A DNA stretch of 64,000 nucleotides from Alcanivorax sp. (GTDB lineage Bacteria; Pseudomonadota; Gammaproteobacteria; Pseudomonadales; Alcanivoracaceae): positions 1,474,692-1,538,691 of the forward strand of contig CP051239.1 in assembly GCA_017794945.1 (NCBI GenBank), in the 5' to 3' direction. Of the stretch, positions 9,203-17,918 are shown piece by piece; position 1 is the stretch's first letter; each line of letters opens with the position of its first letter. The translations under genes were made by a program, and so were the position numbers. Below the pieces are notes generated by a model that worked only from the letters and a program-made list of their open reading frames with translations, was not told the origin of the DNA and did not search any database.

Positions 9203-10191
9203 ACCGACAGAAAGCCGCCGGCGAACGCCGCCAGCCGCTGTTCCAGCCAGTACTCCGGGTGCCAGGGGCGGCCGCCGACGAAGCCCACATGGCCGCCGCC
9301 GGCGGACAACTCCAGGGTGACGCCGGGGCCCAGATCGTCGCGGGCCGGCAGCATCGCCGGGGTCATGAAGGGGTCGTCCTCCGCCTGGATCATCAGGGTC
9401 GGAGTGCGGATGGCGTTGAGGCGCGGCCCGGCGGAGGCTTCGGCGTAGTAGTGTGCGGCGCCGCGAAAACCATAGAGCGGTGCGATGACACGCTCGTCGA
9501 AGGTCCAGAACGACCGGATACCGCGCAGGTTGAGCGCCGCCAGCCGCTCGGCCTGGGCCGGGTCGACCCGCTCCAGGTGCCGCCGCTGCCGTTGCAGCGT
9601 GGCGAGCAGACTGGTGATCAGATGGCGCCGGTAGATCCGCGACAGCCCCTGGTCCATGCGGTTGGCGCACAGGTCCAGGCGCAGCGGGCTGCACACCGCC
9701 ACCGCCGCGCTCAGCGAGCCGTCGTCCGCCCGCGCCAGCCAGTTGAGCACGCGGCTGCCGCCCAGGGACACGCCCATGGCGATCAGCGGGCCGTGCCGGT
9801 CGCGTTGGCGCAGCGCCTGAATCACCGCGTCCAGATCCGCGATCTCGCCGGCGTGGGCGCACCAGGCGGTGTCGTTGGGCGCCGCCGCGCCGCGCGAATT
9901 CATCGCCACCGAGGTGATGCCCAGCGCCGCCAGCCGCGCCTGGGTGCCGCGAATGTAGAGGGAGTCGCTGCAACCGGATAAGCCGTGCAGCAACAGCACC
10001 CTCAAGGCGCCCTTTTCCGGTGCCGGCCCGGCCCAGTCCAGCAGCAGGTGGTCGCCGTCCGCCAGCGGCAGGGTTTCCCGTTGCCGGTTGAGCGGTTGCG
10101 GGCGCCGGAAGAAGGTCGACCACATTGTTTGCAGATGCGCGGAGCGCAGCCAGGCCGGCGGCTGGAAGGTGGCCGGAATTATCTCGCCCAT
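9199..10191 (-). CDS. YheT-type alpha/beta hydrolase
   Basis: 330 residues, cytoplasmic. The fold is seen from the oxyanion segment LLLHGLSGCSDS, the nucleophile elbow GVSLGGSRVLNWL, an acid in IQAEDDPFMTP and the catalytic His in SAGGGHVGFVGG. This matches the YheT/ABHD1-3 family of esterases that often act on short or medium acyl esters. The N-terminal PPAWLRSAHLQTMWSTFFRR is typical of that family. It converges on the upstream membrane-protein gene with a 4-bp tail overlap and is 88 bp from divergent rsmE. The natural substrate is unknown. Confidence 0.85.
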   Translation of the reverse strand: MGEIIPATFQPPAWLRSAHLQTMWSTFFRRPQPLNRQRETLPLADGDHLLLDWAGPAPEKGALRVLLLHGLSGCSDSLYIRGTQARLAALGITSVAMNSRGAAAPNDTAWCAHAGEIADLDAVIQALRQRDRHGPLIAMGVSLGGSRVLNWLARADDGSLSAAVAVCSPLRLDLCANRMDQGLSRIYRRHLITSLLATLQRQRRHLERVDPAQAERLAALNLRGIRSFWTFDERVIAPLYGFRGAAHYYAEASAGPRLNAIRTPTLMIQAEDDPFMTPAMLPARDDLGPGVTLELSAGGGHVGFVGGRPWHPEYWLEQRLAAFAGGFLSV

Positions 10192-10279
10192 GGGTTGGCA
10201 GTCTCTGTCGGGTGAATCAACGGCGGCCTATGGTAGCCTTTCACGCCAGCTTCGTCCCCGCTGACCAGGACCAGACCCC

Positions 10280-10996
10280 ATGAGCCGACGTTTCTTTGAT
10301 CCGCAACCGTTCCAGGCCGGCCACGCCGCCGAGCTGGGCCCGCAGGCCAGCCATCATATCGGCAAGGTGCTGCGCATGCGTCCCGGCGATCCCCTCACCC
10401 TGTTCAACGGCGAAGGCGGTGAATGGTCCGCCACCCTGGAAGCGGTGGATAAGAAAACCGTCACCGTGACGCCGCGCACCTTCGTGGATATTGACCGCGC
10501 CGCGCCCCGTCCGGTGACCCTGGGTGTGCCGCTGATCAAAGGCGACCGCATGGACTTCGCGATTCAGAAAGCAGTGGAAATGGGCGCGGCGGCGATCCGG
10601 GTACTGGAAAGCGAGCGCACCGAAGTGCGCCTCAAGGGCGACCGTGAAAACAAGAAGTTGGAGCACTGGCGGCAGGTGGCGATCAGCGCCTGCGAACAAT
10701 GCGGCCTGAACCGGCCGCCGGCGGTGGACGGCGTGCAGCCGCTGAAAACGTTCATTGATCAGGCCCAGGGTCTGAAGCTGATCGCCCACCCCGGCGAGGG
10801 CCCGTTGGAGGCCGGCGCGGTGCGAGATGCCACCCGGATCGCGCTGCTCACCGGCCCGGAAGGCGGCTTCTCCGATGACGAACTGGCGGCCGCCCGGCAG
10901 GCCGGCTTCCATGGGTTCGCGCTCGGCGAACGGGTGCTGCGGGCGGAAACCGCGCCGGTGGCGTTGCTCGCCTCGCTGTGGACGCTGCTGCCCTGA
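10280..10996 (+). CDS. rsmE: 16S rRNA (uracil(1498)-N3)-methyltransferase RsmE
   Basis: 238 residues. It methylates U1498 of 16S rRNA. The N-terminal PUA-like domain (SRRFFDPQPF, HHIGKVLRMRPGDPLTLFNG) is followed by the SPOUT methyltransferase with the trefoil-knot motifs LLTGPEGGFSDDEL and LGERVLRAETAPVALLA, which bind SAM. Length is normal. The gene appears to be monocistronic and is followed by a terminator-like hairpin at 11141-11179. Confidence 0.95.
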   Translation: MSRRFFDPQPFQAGHAAELGPQASHHIGKVLRMRPGDPLTLFNGEGGEWSATLEAVDKKTVTVTPRTFVDIDRAAPRPVTLGVPLIKGDRMDFAIQKAVEMGAAAIRVLESERTEVRLKGDRENKKLEHWRQVAISACEQCGLNRPPAVDGVQPLKTFIDQAQGLKLIAHPGEGPLEAGAVRDATRIALLTGPEGGFSDDELAAARQAGFHGFALGERVLRAETAPVALLASLWTLLP

Positions 10997-11140
10997 ACGG
11001 AGCCTCGGAACGGGGCATTTCGTGCACCAAAATACATCCAATTTTACCTGTTTTATTGCCTCGAACCCCCTCTCCCTTCATGTAAAACCGCGCCGTTAAA
11101 GCCTTTCCAAACTCTGGCATGTTTCTTGATGTATTTGCTT

Positions 11141-11179
11141 CGGGCGTTCCCGATCTTCTGCCCGGGCGCCCGCCTTTTT
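11141..11179 (+). terminator. GC-rich nested hairpin with T-run
   Basis: CGGGCG (11141-11146) pairs with CGCCCG (11167-11172), and inside it CCCG (11149-11152) pairs with CGGG (11163-11166). Five T residues follow at 11175-11179. It can end rsmE transcripts or act as an attenuator for the amidase gene, whose start is 61 bp further on. Confidence 0.5.
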
Positions 11180-11239
11180 GTTGTGTTTTACGGCCTCCTT
11201 CATGGAGTGCCTTGTCTTGATTCTGCCTGAGGAATTTTC

Positions 11240-12925
11240 ATGTTCGATCCCAAATTATTGGTGGGTTCCGCGTTACTCGCGGCCCTGCTTAGCGGTTGCG
11301 GCGGCTCTTCGTCCTCCGACGATGCCGGCGCACCGCCGTCCGGCGGCGACGACGGCGTCGCGTTTTCTTTTGTTGAATCGACCATCGCTGATCTGCACAC
11401 CTCCCTGGAAACCGGTGGCATCACCTGCGAGGAAGTGGTTCAGGGTTACATTGACCGTATCGAAGCCTATGACGACATCGGCTCCACCACCGAACTGAAC
11501 AGCGTGGTGGCGATCAACCCGGAGGCGATCATCGACGCCCGGGAGAAGGATCTGAATTTCGCGGTCACCGGCATTGATGGGCCGTTGTATTGCGTTCCGA
11601 TTCTGCCCAAGGACAACTTCAACACCGAACAAATGCCCACTTCCGGGGGCGCGCTGGCGTTTCAGTACAACCAGCCCACCCGCGATGCTTACACGGTGCG
11701 CCGGATGCGCGACGCCGGCGCCATCATCCTGGGCAAGGCGAACATGGATGAGTTCGCGTTCGGCTTTCGCGGTGAGAGTTCCGTGCGCGGTCTGGTCAAA
11801 AACGCCTATGACCTGACCAAGGGTTCCGGTGGTTCCTCCACGGGTACGGGTACCGCCATCGGTGCTAGCCTGGCTTTGCTTGGAACCGGCAGCGACACCG
11901 GGGGTTCGATTCGGGTACCTTCCGCTCTTAATGGGTTGGTGGGGATTCGCCCCAGCCTCCGCCTGGTCAGCCTTGACGGTATCATGCCCCTGGCTACCTG
12001 GCAGGACACCGGCGGCCCGATGTGCCGGACGGTTGAGGATTGCGCCGTGATGATGGACGCCATGGTGGGTTTTGATAGCTCACCGGCCAGCAACCAACGG
12101 GTCAGTTTTGAAATCGACGCCCGCCTGATCAACAACGAAGTGGAATACCAGCAGGTCACCGGCGTGCCGGAAACCTACACCGAATTCCTCGACGCCGACG
12201 GTCTCAACGGCGCGCGCATCGGCGTGGTCCGCGACCTGTTCGGCGATAACGAGACGGTGCTTGCGGTGATGGATCAGGCCATCGCCAATATGGAGGCGGC
12301 GGGCGCCATCGTTGAAGACGTGACCATCGATGATCTGGCGACGATCCTCGGCGACTACCGCTCCATGTCCAGTTACGAGTTCCGCCACGATCTGGAGGAA
12401 TATCTTAATGCCTGGCCCAATACTATGGACGGCCACTTGCTGGACTATGACGACCTGGTTGCTAGCGGCGGCTATCTGGGTCGTAATCAGCGCAGTCTGG
12501 AAGGCCGTGGCGAGGTGGACCTGAACAACCTCACCGACGAGCAACAAGCGGTCTACGACAAGAACACCATTGAGCGCCCGGTGTTTGTTCGTGAAAGGCT
12601 GATGCGCGCACTGGATAACGTCGATGCCGCCGGCGCTTCGCTTGGCGAGCCTTACGCGGTTCTGTTGTACCCGGGCATTACCGGTCTGGCGGGTAATCTG
12701 GGTAGCAGCCCCTCCGCCGGCAGCAATAACCGCCTCAGCCCGTTCTCATTGTTCCCGGCGTTATCCATGCCCGCGGGTATGGCGGAAGATTTGGACCCGG
12801 CCATGCCCGTGGGTATGGAGATGCTGGGCCGCGAGTTTGATGAGGAAACCCTGATCAAGCTGGCGTACGCCTATCAGGAGCAGTTCCAGCCGCGGGTCGC
12901 GCCGACCTTTACCCCGGAGCTGTAA
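11240..12925 (+). CDS. Amidase-signature enzyme, lipoprotein
   Basis: 561 residues. A signal peptide ends in a lipobox (LLSGC, Cys20), followed by a Ser/Gly/Asp-rich linker, so it is probably a periplasmic or outer-membrane lipoprotein. The amidase-signature triad is visible: Lys124 in ILPKDNFN, cis-Ser199 in KGSGGSSTG and the nucleophile Ser223 in GSDTGGSIRVPS, with the expected 24-residue spacing between the serines. The family hydrolyses amides from small molecules to acylated peptides; the substrate here is unknown. It is a single gene, followed by the long structured non-coding region. Confidence 0.9.
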   Translation: MFDPKLLVGSALLAALLSGCGGSSSSDDAGAPPSGGDDGVAFSFVESTIADLHTSLETGGITCEEVVQGYIDRIEAYDDIGSTTELNSVVAINPEAIIDAREKDLNFAVTGIDGPLYCVPILPKDNFNTEQMPTSGGALAFQYNQPTRDAYTVRRMRDAGAIILGKANMDEFAFGFRGESSVRGLVKNAYDLTKGSGGSSTGTGTAIGASLALLGTGSDTGGSIRVPSALNGLVGIRPSLRLVSLDGIMPLATWQDTGGPMCRTVEDCAVMMDAMVGFDSSPASNQRVSFEIDARLINNEVEYQQVTGVPETYTEFLDADGLNGARIGVVRDLFGDNETVLAVMDQAIANMEAAGAIVEDVTIDDLATILGDYRSMSSYEFRHDLEEYLNAWPNTMDGHLLDYDDLVASGGYLGRNQRSLEGRGEVDLNNLTDEQQAVYDKNTIERPVFVRERLMRALDNVDAAGASLGEPYAVLLYPGITGLAGNLGSSPSAGSNNRLSPFSLFPALSMPAGMAEDLDPAMPVGMEMLGREFDEETLIKLAYAYQEQFQPRVAPTFTPEL

Positions 12926-12984
12926 CCCGGGAAGGGGCCCCTCCGATGTGGGGCTCCCTGGGGTTGGTCCCTCCATCCGGGGTC

Positions 12985-13091
12985 GCGGGTCTGTGTTAGG
13001 CCCTTCCGGGACCCTGGAGGACAGGACGTCCGACAGGGAGCCCCCAGGGACGGGTTCACGGCGTTCCCGGAAGGGCCTAACACAGACCCGC
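12985..13091. repeat. Perfect 27-bp inverted repeat, 53-nt loop
   Basis: Arms 12985-13011 and 13065-13091 are exact reverse complements. The loop contains a further CCCTGG/CCAGGG pair (13012-13017 with 13044-13049) and GGAC/GTCC. Confidence 0.9.
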
Positions 13092-13196
13092 TCCGGAGAG
13101 GCTTCGGAGGTTCCGGGTTATCGCTGGCGCCCAACCTCTCTGCAAAGGTCCGGGCGGTGTTAAGACCCGTGGCGGTTCCGCTGCCCAGTGAGCGGG

Positions 13197-13293
13197 GCAA
13201 TGGTGGTGCCTGGAAGGAGCTGTTTGGCCAGGGACGGCCAAACTAACAGCGATCAGGGACGACTTGAGCGGTCCCGGAAGGCACCACCATTGC
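13197..13293. repeat. Perfect 15-bp inverted repeat enclosing an AGGGAC-loop hairpin
   Basis: Arms 13197-13211 and 13279-13293 are exact reverse complements. Inside, GCTGTT (13219-13224) pairs with AACAGC (13245-13250) around the hairpin 13222-13243 with loop AGGGAC. Confidence 0.85.
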
Positions 13294-13324
13294 ACCGCGT
13301 CTCGGATACGGAGCACAGAACACC

Positions 13325-13870
13325 TCAACCTTTCTGTTGCTTCTCCATCATGTCGGCCTGGATAATTTCGATCCAGTAGCCGTCCGGGTCCTTGATGAAG
13401 GCCAGGCCTTTCATCTTGCCGTCGTCGGGCTTTTTCACGAACGGCACGCCGAGCGCTTCGAAGCGTTCGGCGGCGGCGTACACGTCGGGCACGGTGACGC
13501 CGATATGGCCGAAGCCCTGGGGTTCGTTGTTGCCGTTGTGGTACTGGAAGTCCGGGTCGTTTTCGCTGCCCCAATTGTGAGTCAGCTCCAGCATGGCTTC
13601 GCGGCCGAAGGTGTAGGTGAGCCGCTTGGCGTCGTCCTCGGGCACCCGGGCGGCTTCTTCGTCGTCCAGATAGGCGAGGAAAAAGAGGCTGAATGTCATT
13701 TCCGGGAAATCCAGTTTGCGCACCAGGCGCATGCCCAGCACCCGGGTGTAGAAGTCCAGGCTGACTTTCGGATTCTTGATCCGCAGCATGGTCTGGTTGA
13801 ACAGATAACGCCGGGTTTCGGCGTCCGGGTTCTGGCAGAGTCCTTCGGCATTTTCAAAATGACGTGGCAT
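13325..13870 (-). CDS. gloA: Lactoylglutathione lyase (glyoxalase I)
   Basis: 181 residues. It converts the methylglyoxal-glutathione hemithioacetal to S-lactoylglutathione. The metal ligands of the family are visible: Gln in [10 protein letters not shown], Glu in MLELTHNWG, His in GFGHIGVTV and Glu in GYWIEIIQ. The extra N-terminal segment and the insert around [18 protein letters not shown] mark the longer Zn-type form also found in eukaryotes and Pseudomonas. It lies 18 bp downstream of the SPFH gene on the same strand, so probably shares its transcript. Confidence 0.95.
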   Translation of the reverse strand: MPRHFENAEGLCQNPDAETRRYLFNQTMLRIKNPKVSLDFYTRVLGMRLVRKLDFPEMTFSLFFLAYLDDEEAARVPEDDAKRLTYTFGREAMLELTHNWGSENDPDFQYHNGNNEPQGFGHIGVTVPDVYAAAERFEALGVPFVKKPDDGKMKGLAFIKDPDGYWIEIIQADMMEKQQKG

Positions 13871-13888
13871 CGGTTTGCAACCTTTCTG

Positions 13889-14848
13889 TCAGGGCGCGGT
13901 AGCGTCGATCTTTTTGAGCACTTTCTGCAGGCCGGCCACGGTGCCGCCCACATCACTGAGGTTGGAGGGCAGTAACAGGGTGGTGGATTCCTTGGCCAGT
14001 TTTTCGAACGCCGCCACGTATTGCTCGGCGATGCGCAGGCTCACCGCTTCGTCGCCGCCGTCCTGCTGGATGGCGCGCGCCACTTCGCTGAGGCCGGTGG
14101 CGGTGGCCTGGGCCAGCAGCTCGATCTGGCGGGCGCGGCCTTCCGCTTCGTTGATCTGCTTGAGCTTCTCGCCTTCGGAAATGTTGATCATTTCCTGCTT
14201 TTCACCCTCGGACCGGTTAATGGCCGCCTGGCGATCACCTTCGGAACGGTTGATCGCGGCCTGGCGGTCGCCCTCGGACTCGGCGACCACGGCGCGGCGC
14301 TCCCGCTCGGCGCGCACCTGCTTCTCCATGGCGTCCTTGATCGACGCCGGCAGGTTGATGTCCGCCACCTCGTAGCGCAGCACTTTCACGCCCCAGGGTT
14401 GGGCGGCCTCGTCCACGGCGCGCACCACTTCCATGTTGATCTCGCCGCGTTCCTCGAAGGTTTTGTCCAGGTCAATCTTGCCGATCACCGAGCGCAGGGT
14501 GGTTTGCGCCAATTGCTGGGACGCCATCACATAGTCGTCAACACCGTAGCTGGCCGCCTTGGCGTCGATCACCTGCAGGTACATGACACCGTCCACGGAC
14601 ACTTCGATATTGTCCTTGGTGATACAGCTCTGGCGGGGCACGTCACGGACGATTTCCTTGAGCGAGTGGCGGTAAGCGACGCGGTCGATAAAGGGCATCA
14701 GGATGTGCAGGCCGGCCTCCAGGGAGGTGCGGTACTTGCCCAGCCGCTCCACCACGTAAATTTGCCGTTGCGGCACGATGCGCACCGTCATGAACAGCAG
14801 CGTGATCACCGCCAGCGCGAGCAGGGCGGGAATAATGAGTCCCATCAT
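13889..14848 (-). CDS. SPFH-domain (stomatin/paraslipin, QmcA-like) membrane protein
   Basis: 319 residues. One N-terminal transmembrane helix (LIIPALLALAVITLLFMTV) is followed by the SPFH domain (VPQRQIYVVERLGKYRTSLE ... LEAGLHILMPFIDRV) and a long charged helix. The helix carries five tandem 11-residue units (SEGDRQAAINR twice, then SEGEKQEMINI, SEGEKLKQINE, AEGRARQIELL; residues 191-245). Such proteins form large membrane-attached rings and organise microdomains. The start overlaps the nfeD-like gene by 4 bp (ATGA), the standard NfeD/stomatin operon. The exact client is unknown. Confidence 0.92.
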   Translation of the reverse strand: MMGLIIPALLALAVITLLFMTVRIVPQRQIYVVERLGKYRTSLEAGLHILMPFIDRVAYRHSLKEIVRDVPRQSCITKDNIEVSVDGVMYLQVIDAKAASYGVDDYVMASQQLAQTTLRSVIGKIDLDKTFEERGEINMEVVRAVDEAAQPWGVKVLRYEVADINLPASIKDAMEKQVRAERERRAVVAESEGDRQAAINRSEGDRQAAINRSEGEKQEMINISEGEKLKQINEAEGRARQIELLAQATATGLSEVARAIQQDGGDEAVSLRIAEQYVAAFEKLAKESTTLLLPSNLSDVGGTVAGLQKVLKKIDATAP

Positions 14849-15324
14849 TGTTCAGAGTCCTTTTCTTGGTCCGTGGAAGAAGTGGTGTCGGACCAGGCCT
14901 GAACCGTGAGCCAGAGTCCTTCGTGTTTGCTGATGCGCACCATCTGGCCGGCTTTCAGGGCCTGGTCCGATTGCGCCTGCCAGCGGGCACCCCGATAGCG
15001 CACCGCGCCGATACCTTCGACGAAATCCGCTTCCACGGTGGCGCGCCCGCCGATCAGGCCGGCGCTGTCGTCGCTGGTTCGGCCCTGGGTTTCCTTGCCG
15101 AACAGCCAGTCGCGCAGGAAGCGCCGGGCGCCGGCCAGCAGCGCCAGGCTGAGCACCGCGAACAGGGTGATTTCCCAGGTGAGGTCGTTAATCAGACCGA
15201 AATAGGCCAGGCCACCGACAATCACCGCCGCCAGCCCGAGGAAAATCAGGACCAGACCGGAGACCACGAATTCGCCGATGATCAGGATCAGTCCGAAAAT
15301 AATCCAATAGCTGTATTCCGGCAT
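14845..15324 (-). CDS. NfeD-family membrane protein (short form)
   Basis: 159 residues. Three to four hydrophobic helices (WIIFGLILIIGEFVVSGLVL and IFLGLAAVIVGGLAYFGLI, then ITLFAVLSLALLAGA) precede a C-terminal OB-fold domain (GLIGGRATVEADFVEGIGAV ... MVRISKHEGLWLTVQ). NfeD proteins pair with SPFH proteins, here encoded immediately downstream with a 4-bp overlap. The short form lacks the ClpP-like protease domain. It is the first gene of an nfeD-SPFH-gloA transcript. Confidence 0.9.
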   Translation of the reverse strand: MPEYSYWIIFGLILIIGEFVVSGLVLIFLGLAAVIVGGLAYFGLINDLTWEITLFAVLSLALLAGARRFLRDWLFGKETQGRTSDDSAGLIGGRATVEADFVEGIGAVRYRGARWQAQSDQALKAGQMVRISKHEGLWLTVQAWSDTTSSTDQEKDSEQ

Positions 15325-15412
15325 GGTGCATCGCCCCGTGTTGGTTGAGTGGCCGCTTACAGTAGCACTACCGGGGCGGCATTACCTGTGATGAGTCGGT
15401 GACATGATCGGG

Positions 15413-15898
15413 TCAGTGGGCGTGGCCGCCGGGGCCGTGCACATGGCCGTGGGCTTTTTCGTCCGCGTCGGCGTCACGCACCGCCACCACTTCCAGCTCG
15501 AAGCGCAGGGGGCGCCCCGCGAACGGGTGGTTGGCGTCCACGTCCACGGTTTTCAGGCCCACCTTGAGCACGGTAACCATGCGCGGGCCCTGCTCGGTTT
15601 GTACCCGCACGATCTTGCCGGGCTTGAGCTTGCCGGCGTGCTTGAGGTACTTGGCCGACAGGCGCTGGCGCAGGGATTCGTCGCGGCGGCCATAGGCCTG
15701 TTCCGGGTCCAGGGAGACGGTGAGCCGGTCGCCGCTGTCCTTGCCTTCCAGGGCCTGCTCCAGGCCGGCGAGAATGTTACCGGCGCCGTGCAGATAGACC
15801 ATCGGCGCGTCGGCGCCGCTTTTTTCCAGGGTCAGGTCGTTGTCGGCGTCGATCAGGGTGTAGTGCAGGGTGACGACCTTATTTTTTTCAATCGGCAT
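15413..15898 (-). CDS. slyD: FKBP-type peptidyl-prolyl isomerase SlyD
   Basis: 161 residues, cytoplasmic. The FKBP domain is interrupted by the insert-in-flap chaperone domain (EQAYGRRDESLRQRL to NHPFAGRPLRFELEVVAV), the SlyD layout. The C-terminal tail HGHVHGPGGHAH is His-rich and probably binds nickel or other metals, as in E. coli SlyD, although it is shorter and has no Cys. It lies 18 bp downstream of the acyltransferase gene on the same strand. Confidence 0.92.
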   Translation of the reverse strand: MPIEKNKVVTLHYTLIDADNDLTLEKSGADAPMVYLHGAGNILAGLEQALEGKDSGDRLTVSLDPEQAYGRRDESLRQRLSAKYLKHAGKLKPGKIVRVQTEQGPRMVTVLKVGLKTVDVDANHPFAGRPLRFELEVVAVRDADADEKAHGHVHGPGGHAH

Positions 15899-15916
15899 GT
15901 GAGTGGTGTCTCTGGA

Positions 15917-16900
15917 TCAGGGTTTCGGGGTGGTGTCCGGCGCCAGGCCGAGGGATACGCTGTCCTCGCCACGGGCAGCGCGGCGCAGCAGCGGGTAGGA
16001 CTGGCGGTACCACAGACGGCGGCCGGCGGGGCGCCATTTGAAGCGTTTATAGGTCCACTGGTACTGGCACCGGTTACGTTGAATGCAGGTTTCCAGGGCC
16101 TGGTTCATGGCGCCCAGCAGGGCGGCCGTATCCTGGGCGCTTTCGATCTGCGGCGCGGCCTCGAAGTGCATTTCCACGTCCCGCACGCCGCCTTCGCCCC
16201 GGTAGCAGGACACCACGAACACTTTCGGCCGGAACCGCTGCACCAGCTTCGCGACCAGCGCCGGGGTGGGCACGGGATGACCGAAAAACGGCGCGTAGGG
16301 ATTGCTGCGGTTGCCGGGGTTGTGGTCGGCGAGCAGCGCCAGGGTGCCGCCGGCGCGCAGGGTCGCCAGGCCGTGTTTGACACCCTGATTGTTGGTGGGC
16401 ACCAGCCGGCAGCCACAGCGCTCGCGGGCTTGCTTGACCAGTTCGTCCACCAGCGTCGCCGGGTGCGGTTGATACATGATGGTGGTGCCCTGGCGCCCGA
16501 GATAGGGGTTCATGGTTTCCCAGCTGCCCAGGTGCAGCGACAGCAGCAGTACCGGCTGGTCACTGGCGCAGGCGTCCAGGTAGTCCTGTTCACCATGAAT
16601 GTGGCTGATCCGCGCCATGGTGTCTTCGATCGGCCGGCTCCAGACATGAGCGAATTCGCAGAAGGAGCGGCCCAGTTCACGCAGGCTCTGCCGGCCGATG
16701 GCCCGTGCCTGGTCAAAGCTGATGCCCGGCTGGGTGGCCAGCAGGTTGATCAACACCACCCGGTAGGCGCTGGCATAGCGCAATGGTACCCGGGTGATCA
16801 GATCACCGAGTAGCGCGCCCAGGCCCGCCGCCAGCGGCAGCGGCAGCCAGGCGATCAAGCGAATCAGCCACCATAGGCGTCGTCCACGCTGGGTCTTCAT
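15917..16900 (-). CDS. Lipid A acyltransferase (LpxL/HtrB-like)
   Basis: 327 residues. An N-terminal hydrophobic anchor (LIRLIAWLPLPLAAGLGALL) is followed by the acyltransferase core with the HX4E motif HLGSWE and the conserved segment LADHNPGNRSNPYAPFFGHP. Members add a secondary acyl chain to lipid A at the inner membrane. Whether it transfers laurate, myristate or another chain cannot be read from sequence. The ATG at 16900 has GGGAGGAG eight bases upstream; a TTG at 16918 in the same frame overlaps that site and is unlikely. It is 25 bp downstream of the metallo-beta-lactamase gene. Confidence 0.87.
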   Translation of the reverse strand: MKTQRGRRLWWLIRLIAWLPLPLAAGLGALLGDLITRVPLRYASAYRVVLINLLATQPGISFDQARAIGRQSLRELGRSFCEFAHVWSRPIEDTMARISHIHGEQDYLDACASDQPVLLLSLHLGSWETMNPYLGRQGTTIMYQPHPATLVDELVKQARERCGCRLVPTNNQGVKHGLATLRAGGTLALLADHNPGNRSNPYAPFFGHPVPTPALVAKLVQRFRPKVFVVSCYRGEGGVRDVEMHFEAAPQIESAQDTAALLGAMNQALETCIQRNRCQYQWTYKRFKWRPAGRRLWYRQSYPLLRRAARGEDSVSLGLAPDTTPKP

Positions 16901-16925
16901 GGTCGCGGCTCCTCCCAATGCACGC

Positions 16926-17918
16926 TCAGGGACAGTCCAGGGTCAGGGTATCGCCATGACCCGGCACGCGGAAAGCGTCCGCCGCCACGCCGTGGCGGGC
17001 CAGGGCGGCGGCCAGGGCCTTGGGCGGCTCGTCCAGGGGCTCGTCGGTGAGCACGAAGGTGCCCCAGTGCATGGCCAGGGACTGGCGGGCGCGCAGATCA
17101 AGATGAATGCGCACCGCCTCGTCCGGATTGATGTGCACCGGGGCCATGAACCAGCGCGGCGCATAGGCGCCGATCGGCAGCAGGGCCGCGTCCACCGGCC
17201 CCAGCACCTCGCCGATCTCCTCGAACACCGGCGCGTAGCCGGTATCGCCGGCGAACATCAGGCTGAAGTCCGGCCAGTTGAGCCGCCACCCGCACCACAG
17301 GGTGCGGTTGCGGTCGCGCGCGCCCCGGCCGCTGAAATGCTGCGACGGGACACAGAAGGCGTCGACCTCCCCTTGCCGGTGATGCTGCCACCAGCTCAGT
17401 TCCACCACCCGGTCGAGGCCGCGGCGGCGCAACCAGGCGCCCACGCCGGTGGGGGCGAACCACAGCACCTGGTCGCCGAAACGGCGGTGGAGCGCGTCCA
17501 CGGCGGCGCGGTCCAGGTGATCATAGTGATTGTGCGACACCAGCACGGCGTGAATCGGCGGCAGCTCGTCAATGCTCAGCGCCGGCGGCACGGCGCGCTT
17601 GGGACCGGCGAACGACAGCGGCGAGCAGCGTTCGGCGAAGACCGGATCGGTGAGCAGGTTCCAGCCCTGGTATTGGATCAGATAGGTGGCGTGGCCGATC
17701 CAGGTAAAACGCGGCCGTGGCGCCGGCGCCGCCAGTTCCGCCGGGTCCGGCCGGCGCAGGGGGAACGGCAGGCGGCGCGGAAAGCGTCCGCCGGTTTGGC
17801 GCTGCCAGCGCAGGAACTCGCGCAGGCCGTGGTGCGGGGTGGGATAGCGGTTGATAAAGCGCCGCCCGTCGTGGGGCCGCTCCGCCGCCAGCTGTTCCAG
17901 GCGTGCCCAGTCGGTCAT
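16926..17918 (-). CDS. Metallo-beta-lactamase-fold hydrolase (UlaG/NAPE-PLD-like)
   Basis: 330 residues. The metal site is visible: HNHYDHLD, a further His in VPSQHFSGRG, Asp in MFAGDTGYAP and the terminal His in LAMHWGTFVLTDEPLDEP. The preceding segment FTWIGHATYLIQYQGWNLLTDP is characteristic of the NAPE-hydrolysing phospholipase D-like branch, so a lipid or lactone substrate is possible. Its ATG overlaps the chpC stop by 4 bp, so it is translated with the chemosensory operon and leads directly into a lipid A acyltransferase. This suggests a membrane-lipid role but does not prove it. Confidence 0.85.
   Translation of the reverse strand: MTDWARLEQLAAERPHDGRRFINRYPTPHHGLREFLRWQRQTGGRFPRRLPFPLRRPDPAELAAPAPRPRFTWIGHATYLIQYQGWNLLTDPVFAERCSPLSFAGPKRAVPPALSIDELPPIHAVLVSHNHYDHLDRAAVDALHRRFGDQVLWFAPTGVGAWLRRRGLDRVVELSWWQHHRQGEVDAFCVPSQHFSGRGARDRNRTLWCGWRLNWPDFSLMFAGDTGYAPVFEEIGEVLGPVDAALLPIGAYAPRWFMAPVHINPDEAVRIHLDLRARQSLAMHWGTFVLTDEPLDEPPKALAAALARHGVAADAFRVPGHGDTLTLDCP

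Larger units (their letters stand above)
12926..13324. other. Structured non-coding region with nested inverted repeats
   Basis: This 399-bp gap lies between two convergent genes (amidase and gloA) and shows no credible gene. It contains several hairpins: an 11-bp pair (12950-12960 with 13034-13044), a perfect 27-bp pair (12985-13011 with 13065-13091), GAGAGG/CCTCTC (13096-13101 with 13135-13140), CCGCT/AGCGG (13178-13182 with 13191-13195), a perfect 15-bp pair (13197-13211 with 13279-13293) and GTTTGGCC-AGGGAC-GGCCAAAC at 13222-13243. The six-base AGGGAC recurs as a loop at 13046-13051 and 13230-13235, and again at 13255-13260. It may be a dispersed repeat element or an RNA that blocks convergent transcription. 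Confidence 0.7.

Noticed and set aside
7775..10123. Long open frame on the minus strand opposite the membrane protein and over the YheT gene
   Set aside because: Gln/Arg/Gly-rich translation without domains; it is a GC-rich antisense shadow of real genes with clear motifs.
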